Of a DNA stretch of 64,000 nucleotides, positions 57,394 through 64,000 are shown piece by piece. A program made the position numbers and the translations under genes. The stretch spans positions 930,001 through 994,000 of the forward strand of contig BLAL01000180.1 of the NCBI GenBank assembly GCA_015698045.1. Direction: 5' to 3'. Position 1 is the first letter of the stretch; each line of letters begins with the position of its first letter. Source of the stretch: Rhizophagus clarus. Its lineage: Eukaryota; Glomeromycota; Glomeromycetes; Glomerales; Glomeraceae. The notes under the pieces are model-generated. The model saw only the letters and a list, made by a program, of their open reading frames with translations. It was not told the origin of the DNA and ran no database searches.

Positions 57394-58079
57394 ATAGAAC
57401 TTTAATTTAATTATATTTATTTTTTATTGTCCTTTTTTATTATTCTACATTTAATTGAATACTATAATTTTAATATATGAATAATATTATGTAATAAATA
57501 AATCTGAATATATACAGTATATATGTCAAATGAATAAATTAATATGATAAAAATAAATAAAATATTGTTAAGAATTTTTTAATAATAAATTTAAGATCTT
57601 TAGGGGATTCTACAAAAGTTTTCCAATAGGGAATTCTTGTGAGTGAGAAAAATTTCTTAAGGATTTTCATTAATTATGAAATTTTTGGAATCCTTAAGAA
57701 TCCACACCCTAAAAAATTTATTGATATTGTTATGTGATCATATATAATACTAAGGTTTATAAACATATATAGTCCTTTTCTTTGCTTCAGATAATTATAA
57801 AATCAATTCAAAAAAAATAGCATTTTAATAAAGTATATTATTATTTTACTTTGTAAAGTTGTAATTTATCTTAGTAATTCTATAGTAAAATAAAATATTA
57901 ATAAAAAAACTTTAATAATAAAATAAATAGACAAGATTTCATAAAAATCAAATATAATATTTGATAATAAAAAAAACATTATTTTATTACAAAAAAGAAA
58001 ATTAAACAAAATTAATAATAATACATTATAAAAAAAAAACTTAAGATATAATTTATAAAAGATTAGCAGTAAATTATTA

Positions 58080-58446
58080 GTCCTGTTTAATTTTATTCTA
58101 TTCTGTTTTAATTTAATTTTAGTATAATTAATTCTAGCCAATTAAAGAGTGATATGAATTAAATAAAAAATCTGTTCTGTTTATTTTTACATACATTATA
58201 AATGTATACACTAGCTGAAGTTTAGAAGTTATGCATTTTCACATAATAGAATTAATATTAACTCTGGTTAGTATATATAATAATAATATATATATACTGT
58301 ATATACTAAATTTTAAAATATTTAAATCATTAATTTTTTTGATCTATTAATTTAGTTATTATTCTAATTCTTAAATAAATTTGATTGGCTAAAAAATTTA
58401 GCAAAAATTAAAATAGAATAAAATTGAATAAAATTGAATAAGACTA
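58080..58446. repeat. Probable MITE, about 365 bp
   Basis: TAGTCCTGTTTAATTTTATT at 58079 is mirrored by TAGTCTTATTCAATTTTATT read inward from about 58447. The arms run to a shared AGCC word about 60 bp in. A TA on each side fits a TA target duplication, but the ends are AT-rich and the boundary is uncertain. Confidence 0.5.
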
Positions 58447-59084
58447 TTATATAAATTTGATGAAAAAAATTAAAATTAATTAAATATATTATTTTATAAT
58501 CTAATAATTAGATTTTAATAAACTTTTTTTTATTTATAACTTTCAATATTCTTTTTAAAATAAAAAAATGAATCAATATATATTTAAAATAATTGCAAAA
58601 AAGATTTTTTAAAATATAGATAAAATTACAAAAAAAAAAATTTAAGATATAATCTATAAAAGATTAGTAATAAATTACTATATAAATTTATTATAATTTA
58701 ATAATTTTTTTTTTTAAAATGTTAAAAGCGTATATACTGTATGGATTTTTATAATAAAAGAAGCAGAAACTCAGATAAATATGATTTTGAGATAATTGAG
58801 TTTGAAAATTTTTAGTTATATGTAAACAGATTGACAATCTGAGTAATAAAAATAAAATATTCTTATTATAGCAATTGTTTTGCCAATCTGTAAATTTAAA
58901 AATAAATTTTTTTAAAATAATTTATTAGTATAAATTTTTATAAACTTTCTTTGGCCTTGAAAATTAAGCAGTATTTCCTTTAATTTTTATAATGTTTTTT
59001 TTTCTTTCTAATTTGACCTGATCATTTTTTAAGTAAAAAAAGAAAATTTTTTGCTTTTTTCTTACAATTTACAATTCCAAAGTT

Positions 59085-59830
59085 CAAGTTTAGCAATACT
59101 ATCCTTAAAGAAAAAAAATAAAAAGGAAATGTTAACAATACTTCTAAATCAAATAAAAAAAGAAACATTTCTATTAACAATAAAATAGAATCTCTTTCCT
59201 TTCATTTACCTTAATTTCAAAGTCTGGTTTATAGTACTCGTCTAGTAATCTATAAAAAAAAAGAAATATAAAAATGTTTCTATTAATACTGAAGCAAAAC
59301 TTTTACCTCTATTTACCGCATTTTCAAAGTTCAGTTCATTATAGTATTTATCTGACAACCTATAAAAAAAAAAAGAAATGTTAAAAATGTTTCTATTAAT
59401 GCTAAAGCAGTACTTCTATTCTTCATTTACTTCATTTTCAAAGTTTAGTTTGTAGTATTCATCTAACAACTTACAAAAAAAAAGAAACATTAAAAATATT
59501 TTTATTAATGCTAAAATAAAACTTATACCCTTCATTTACCTCCTTTTTAAAATCAAATTCGTAGTACTTATCTAGCAACTTACAAAAAAGAAAAGGAATG
59601 TTAGAAATGTTTCTATTAATGCCAAAGTAAACTTCCACCTTCTATTTACCTCATTTTTAAAATCCAATTTGTAGTACTTGTTTAGCAATCTACAAAAAAG
59701 AAAAGAAATATTAGAAATGTTTCTATTAATACTGAAGCAGAACTCCTAATCTTCATTTATCTCAATTCTAAAGTCCAATTTATAGTACTTGTATAGTATC
59801 CTATAAATAAGAAAAAAAAATTATTTTTTT
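59085..59830 (+). repeat. Tandem array 3: about 7 units of ~112 bp
   Basis: Units with TTTACCTCATTTTTAAAATC-type words followed by (C/A)CAATTTGTAGTACTTGTTTAGCAATC, then A-rich sequence and AAATGTTTCTATTAATGC, recur near 59090, 59222, 59330, 59440, 59555, 59662 and 59774. The order ACCT-AATT-CAAAGT-GGT-TTCGTCTAG-CAAC-ACAAAAA parallels arrays 1 and 2, so this is a third, diverged member of one repeat family. Confidence 0.75.
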
Positions 59831-60083
59831 TAAAAAAAATTGATAAAAAAAATTTTTTTAAAAAAAGAAAAATCAGTTTTAAATAACTGAAAAGGAAATA
59901 AGATTTTTTTAAAAAAATGAAAAACTAACCATTTTTTTTATAAATTGGTAAAAAAAAGATTATCAACGATCAGTAAATTGAAAATCTACAATCATAAGCA
60001 AGTAACTTTATGCTATAACTTAAGAAAATAAAAAAAAATAATAAAATGTTACTTTGCTGAAATCTTCAAATTCGCCACAATAT

Positions 60084-60319
60084 CTTAACGATACATTTTC
60101 AACATCTTCACGATAGCATCACAATTTTTTTAAATAATATCGTGACGATATATTTATGATAATCTTAATGATACCTTTTCAACATCCTCGTGATATTTGA
60201 AATTTGATATCATTCTGATATCATTCTGATATTATATCGATTTATAGTCTCGATATCATGATGATGTTAAAATGGAAATTATGATGTTATCGTGAAGATG
60301 TTGAAAATGTATCGTTAAG
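60084..60319. repeat. Foldback with perfect 31-bp arms
   Basis: Bases 60084-60114 (CTTAACGATACATTTTCAAC, then ATCTTCACGAT) are the exact reverse complement of 60289-60319. A second, direct copy of the arm lies at about 60167-60202, and a partial one at about 60352-60375. The centre is rich in GATATCATTCTGATATCATT. No coding capacity is present. Confidence 0.75.
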
Positions 60320-60711
60320 ATTATCATAAATATATTGTCACAATATCATTTAAAAATTAATATTATCGTGAAAATGTATCGTTAGGATATTATAATTATG
60401 TCGTTATGGTATTATTAAGATCGCTAAATATTTTATTGAAATATCGTGATGACATTTAAACTGTATCAGGATGATAATGAAATGTAGTAGATACATTCAA
60501 TAAATTAAATCAATTTTAATTGGTTTAAATTAATTTGTTTATTAATTAATTAATATATATATTTTTTATAATGCAATTATGGGTATTGAATTTGGAAAAA
60601 AAAAACTCTTTCCTGCAGATCTGTGAACCAAATTTTCACGGAAGAAAAAATTTTTTATTTTGTCTACAGGACGTTTATTTTGTTAAGAAACCCTGCAAAT
60701 AAATAACAGAA

Positions 60712-62304
60712 ATGGATTCCTCGATCCAAGAAACAATACACAGTGACCCAAAGTGGTTCTTTAGACATCGGAAAGAGGATATTTTTAAAATTATTAGTTT
60801 ATCAGTCAGACACATAATGTTAACAAACAAGTACTTTTTCAACCAAGTAGAAATGGACGATGAACTATTGAAACTGTTTCTTGTGGCAAATAAAGATGTT
60901 ATGCAAACAGTAAAAACACCAAAATTTGGCAACCTTCAACCCAAAAGCTTTCTACTGCCTTCCTTCATAGCGACCTGTATAGGCCGTTTCGTCAAAGAAA
61001 GTAGCTATCACGACTGGAAGATCTGCACAGCAAATTTGGAAACTCAGCCCTCTGTGCAACAATAACAACCCATTTCCGATATAGCAATTTCTCAACCCAT
61101 ACAACACCAATCAGATTCAATGAATCTTGATGACTCACAAGGGGACACAAGTGGTAAGGTACCTAGTACCCCTCACCGTTCCAATCCAATCACACCACCT
61201 GCTACACCTTTATCCAGAACTCAGAAAAAATCTGCTAAGAAGAAGCTGAAAAAACTCCAACAACAGCAACAACAACAGGACAAAAATCCCTTTATAGTTC
61301 CTAGCAGACCGTCACCTGAGCAGACTCCTTCTGGTTCTAAAGTGGTTACTTTTAACAACGTTCTGCCTCAACAAGGGACTCCTTCAACGAGTAGTGACAA
61401 TAGTAAACCGTCAGAGCAGTCCACAATAACTCAAGATAAGAAGAGGAAACAGGAACATTTAGCAGATAATTTTAATAATTCCAATCTTATTCTTACCGGT
61501 TACTGTCTACAGCAAGAAGAACAGGCACAGCTATTGGACTTGATAGTATATGATATACCGACCAAATGGGATAGTTACACTCTCCTGGGTAACTTAAATT
61601 TCTGGGGGAAAATCGTATCAATCAGTACAAGGTGTCATAAGAAATATTTATCAGCAAGAGTTAGATTGATACCAAATCATGAGTGCCTCAAAGCTTACAA
61701 TGGAAGCGAGTGGACTGTCAGACTTGGTGGTATCCCGGTCAGATAGTTCTCAGCGTCATGAAATCTTTCAGAACGTAAACAATGAGAAAAGTTCCAGGCA
61801 ATCATCACTGATATTCCTGCAGATATGACTGAATCCACCTTATTTCCCAAATGCACTCCCAGCAAATTTTTAGCTGAGAGTGGAATAAAATTCTTTAAAT
61901 TAATTAAAGAATCCTCAGGGCAGAGAAAATTGATTGGATATTTCGCAACGTGGGATCAAGCTTCTAGATGTATAAATACTCCACAACTCTGGAATGATGT
62001 CAGTCTTTCATGGTGTCGTTATTCCTCCCCCAAACTTGGATTCAAGAAACGTCTTCCAGCTAGATTTGGCAACGCTGGCAATAACAACTCAAGGCGGTAA
62101 TCTAAGCCTTCTCATCAACAAGATACTAATTCTTACTTTTCAGACAACAATAGGTGTCACAACCAAAATAAAAAAGAAAACTCTCCTTTGAACTCTGGTT
62201 CGACTTATAAGAAGAACTCTCACTCCAAGTCCAACCAGTCCAACAGGCCAGACGTGAAGCAATTAGTTGCAAGACTGAAGGTCCTTTTGGAACAATTTAT
62301 ATAA
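60712..62304 (+). pseudogene. LINE ORF1-like protein with two RRM-like domains, five in-frame stops
   Basis: One frame runs from MDSSIQETIHSDPKWFFRHR to KQLVARLKVLLEQFI without any frameshift, interrupted by stops at 61063 (TAA), 61744 (TAG), 61759 (TGA), 61783 (TGA) and 62098 (TAA). In order: an N-terminal helical part, a Ser/Pro/Thr- and Lys-rich linker with a Gln run (LQQQQQQQDK), a first RRM-like unit (LIVYDIPTKWDSYTLLGNL, ARVRLIPNHE), a second (FQAIITDIPADMTESTLFPK, RKLIGYFATWDQA, WCRYSSPKL), then an Asn/Ser-rich basic tail. RNA-binding ORF1 proteins of LINEs have this kind of organisation, and similar two-RRM proteins are abundant in Rhizophagus-type genomes. I cannot tell whether the source is a LINE or a host gene. 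Confidence 0.72.
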
Positions 62305-62571
62305 TTTAGTTAAATAGGTTTAATGGCTTTATAACTTAGGAATCATTTTGATTTAGTTATATATTTGTTTTATTTTTGTTTTCTTTTTAGAATATTTCTT
62401 TTTATTTTTCGTTTCCCTTATTCCTTAAATCTATTTCTAGACTTCCTGTTATATTTTATGAGAACAGGCTAGGATAGTTAGTCATGTCAGGTACTTGTCA
62501 CTTGTAGTTACGGCTCCTGTAGATGAGACGGTATATTACTTTATTTGTACTTTGATTCTTGAATCAACTTT

Positions 62572-62577
62572 AATAAA
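62572..62577 (+). terminator. Polyadenylation signal of the retroposed copy
   Basis: AATAAA lies about 20 bases before the poly(A) tract and was copied from the source transcript. Confidence 0.7.
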
Positions 62578-62699
62578 ATTATGCATTTGATTTGACTAAA
62601 AAAAAAAAAAAATAATGCAATTATGACAATTATGATATTTTAATTGTTATTTAATTGTTAAATATTGCGAATTACGGTAATTAAAGAAAGAATATCCCT

Positions 62700-63420
62700 A
62701 TCTCTGGATAGGATGACATAAAATAACATGACGATATCAGTTCAACACTAATATTATATTGAAACTTGTTAAAAATGTTGAATTAGAGTGTCTGGATTAT
62801 GGCGCAAGCTCTGCAAAATTAAAGTTACGATCGTACCTGATTAAATTAAACTGAAACATTTGAACCTAAAAGAAACAGAAGAAACGTTATTATAACGTTC
62901 CTTACAAAAAAAAAGAAAAAGAAAAGAAAAAAAGAAAATTCATATAACATTTCTTATAAAAAAAAAAAAAAATATTAAGTTTTGTATCTCTCTCACCAGA
63001 TGGTTAACATAAAACAACGTGACGATATCGTTATGACACTAATATTATATTGAAACTTGTTAAAAATGTTGAATTGATGAACCTAAAAGAAACAGAAGAA
63101 ACGTTATTATAATGTTCCTTACAAAAAAAAGAAAAGAAAAAAAGAAAATTCATATATTCTTACAAAAAAAAAAATATTAAGTTTCGCAACTCTCTCACCA
63201 GATGGTTAACATAAAACAACGTGACGATATCGTTATGATACTAATATTATCTTGAAACTTGTTTAAAATGTTGAATTGATAAATTTCTGATTACGACGCA
63301 AGTTTCTGCGAAATTAAAGATACGGTCATGCCTGATAAATTACTTAGACATCTCTCTTTCTGAATGCTAATATAAAACAACGTGATGATATCATTATTAC
63401 GCTAGAACAATCGCATTCCC
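62700..63420 (+). repeat. Four diverged direct repeats of ~165-290 bp
   Basis: AACGTGACGATATCGTTATG followed by ACTAATATTATATTGAAACT and GTTAAAAATGTTGAATT recurs near 62717, 63009, 63206 and, weaker, 63371. Between copies is a purine-rich AAGAAAAGAAAAAAAG stretch preceded by AGAAACGTTATTATAACGTT, itself a palindrome. Confidence 0.7.
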
Positions 63421-63776
63421 AAGTATAAAAAAGAGAGGAAATAATACTATACCGAAACTTTCTTTGCGCATATTCCGAATTTCATCTGAATTTTGTCACA
63501 AATATTATTATACACTACTATTAAAAAATTTTTCTTTTTTAAAAAAAATAATAATAAATAGATAAATAAATAAAAAAATACATCCCGAATTTCTGTTATA
63601 TTGTTAAAAAATATTTCTAAATAATATTTGCACAGCGAGAGCTAAAATTTGTAAAACAATTAATATTATTATAAATAACTTTTTGTTTTGTATCTGTCAA
63701 GGTGTCGAATAAACTATTTTTCAATGTTGAGATTACACTGGAATAAAAATAGACGTGTATTACAGGTCGAAATTAG

Positions 63777-64000
63777 TTAAATAGGGTATCAATAGAGTAT
63801 CAATAGGTTATCAATCGGCTATCAATAAGCTATCCTATTGGTAGCCTATTGAACTTGCGCCATAATCTGTCACCAATCGGGCAGGCTGATTGATAGCCGA
63901 TTGATAACTTATTGATAACCTATTAGTATCTTATTGGTATTTTTATTAAATAGGGTATCAATAGGGTATCAATAAGTTATCAATCAGCCTGCCTGATTTG
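63777..64000. repeat. 11-bp tandem repeats in two facing arms (edge of an element)
   Basis: The 11-mer AGGGTATCAAT and variants (AGAGTATCAAT, AGGTTATCAAT, CGGCTATCAAT) are repeated head to tail at 63783-63830. The reverse-complement series (GATTGATAGCCGATTGATAA, CTTATTGATAACCTATT) fills 63889-63940, and a third series resumes at 63948 in the first orientation and runs into the window edge. GCAGGCTGATTGATA (63893) and TATCAATCAGCCTGC (63980) are exact reverse complements. It looks like the terminus of a larger element. Confidence 0.7.

Larger units (their letters stand above)
57394..60567. other. Repeat-rich region without genes
   Basis: Contains a MITE (58080-58446), a partial repeat of its left flank at about 58635-58690 (AGATATAATCTATAAAAGAT), tandem array 3, and a large inverted repeat, each listed separately. 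GTATATACTGTAT words recur at about 57512, 58290 and 58730. No gene is supported. Confidence 0.55.
60582..62611 (+). mobile_element. Retroposed cDNA copy (LINE ORF1-like) with poly(A) tail and 14-bp target duplication
   Basis: ATAATGCAATTATG is present directly before (60568-60581) and directly after (62612-62625) the element. The 3' end is a poly(A) tract (about 62598-62611), preceded by AATAAA at 62572-62577. The copy contains one long interrupted reading frame and ordinary 5' and 3' untranslated sequence, but no reverse transcriptase or endonuclease. This is the hallmark structure of target-primed retroposition by a LINE. It is either an ORF1-only non-autonomous LINE derivative or a processed copy of a host mRNA. 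The perfect duplication indicates a fairly recent insertion, although the coding frame has already decayed. Confidence 0.88.
62626..64000. other. Repeat-rich right edge without genes
   Basis: Two repeat structures (62700-63420 and 63777-64000) fill most of this stretch. No reading frame of interest occurs. Confidence 0.55.

Noticed and set aside
1-64000. LTR retroelements, Polintons or other virus-like elements
   Set aside because: No long terminal repeats, integrase, capsid or polymerase-type coding region was recognised. The only retro-type element seen is the poly(A)-tailed copy at 60582-62611.

Overview
The window is very AT-rich, intron-bearing eukaryotic DNA. Three things point to an arbuscular mycorrhizal fungus of the Rhizophagus type (Glomeromycotina): a tandem cluster of BTB-BACK-TLDc genes, two long F-box/leucine-rich proteins, and dense transposon debris between short-intron genes. 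The assignment is an inference from gene-family content and base composition, not from a marker gene.

Layout. 0-13 kb is a gene-bearing block: the 3' end of a Gln/Asn/Ser-rich protein, a four-exon gene weakly resembling the fungal DUF7918 family (minus strand), an 18-exon gene for a Hul5/UBE3C-type HECT ubiquitin ligase (minus strand, 1044 aa, reading frame closed from end to end), and a single-exon F-box/LRR protein. 13.7-37.9 kb is accessory DNA. It holds a 5.3 kb pogo/Tc1-like element (15009-20337) carrying a nested 3.0 kb hAT-type non-autonomous element with a perfect 8-bp target duplication and a 16-unit, ~119-bp tandem array. Next comes a 5.7 kb element with a nearly intact P-element/THAP9-like transposase gene (21524-27236), then a decayed hAT transposase, a second tandem array related to the first, a small hAT-like MITE with perfect 8-bp duplication, and a broken NYN-domain gene. 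37.9-53 kb is again gene-bearing: a small probably secreted protein, three apparently intact BTB-BACK-TLDc genes plus two decayed copies, a second F-box protein, a second secreted protein of the same apparent family as the first, and a type II membrane glycosyltransferase-like protein. 53-64 kb is gene-poor: decayed coding fragments, MITEs, a third tandem array of the same family, a poly(A)-tailed retroposed copy of a two-RRM-like (LINE ORF1-like) transcript with a 14-bp target duplication, and complex inverted and tandem repeats up to the window edge.

How the parts relate. The host genes are not organised as a pathway. Hul5/UBE3C and the two F-box proteins all belong to ubiquitin-dependent turnover, and BTB-BACK proteins often act as Cullin-3 adaptors, so much of the host coding capacity here is of protein-turnover type, as expected where those families are expanded. 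The most noteworthy structures are the P-type transposon, whose ends carry a TAA repeat and not the usual 8-bp duplication, and the shared tandem-repeat family found at three separate places, once inside a hAT-type element and once next to a hAT transposase relic. Exon models were built by hand from GT-AG sites and phase agreement. No similarity search was run.
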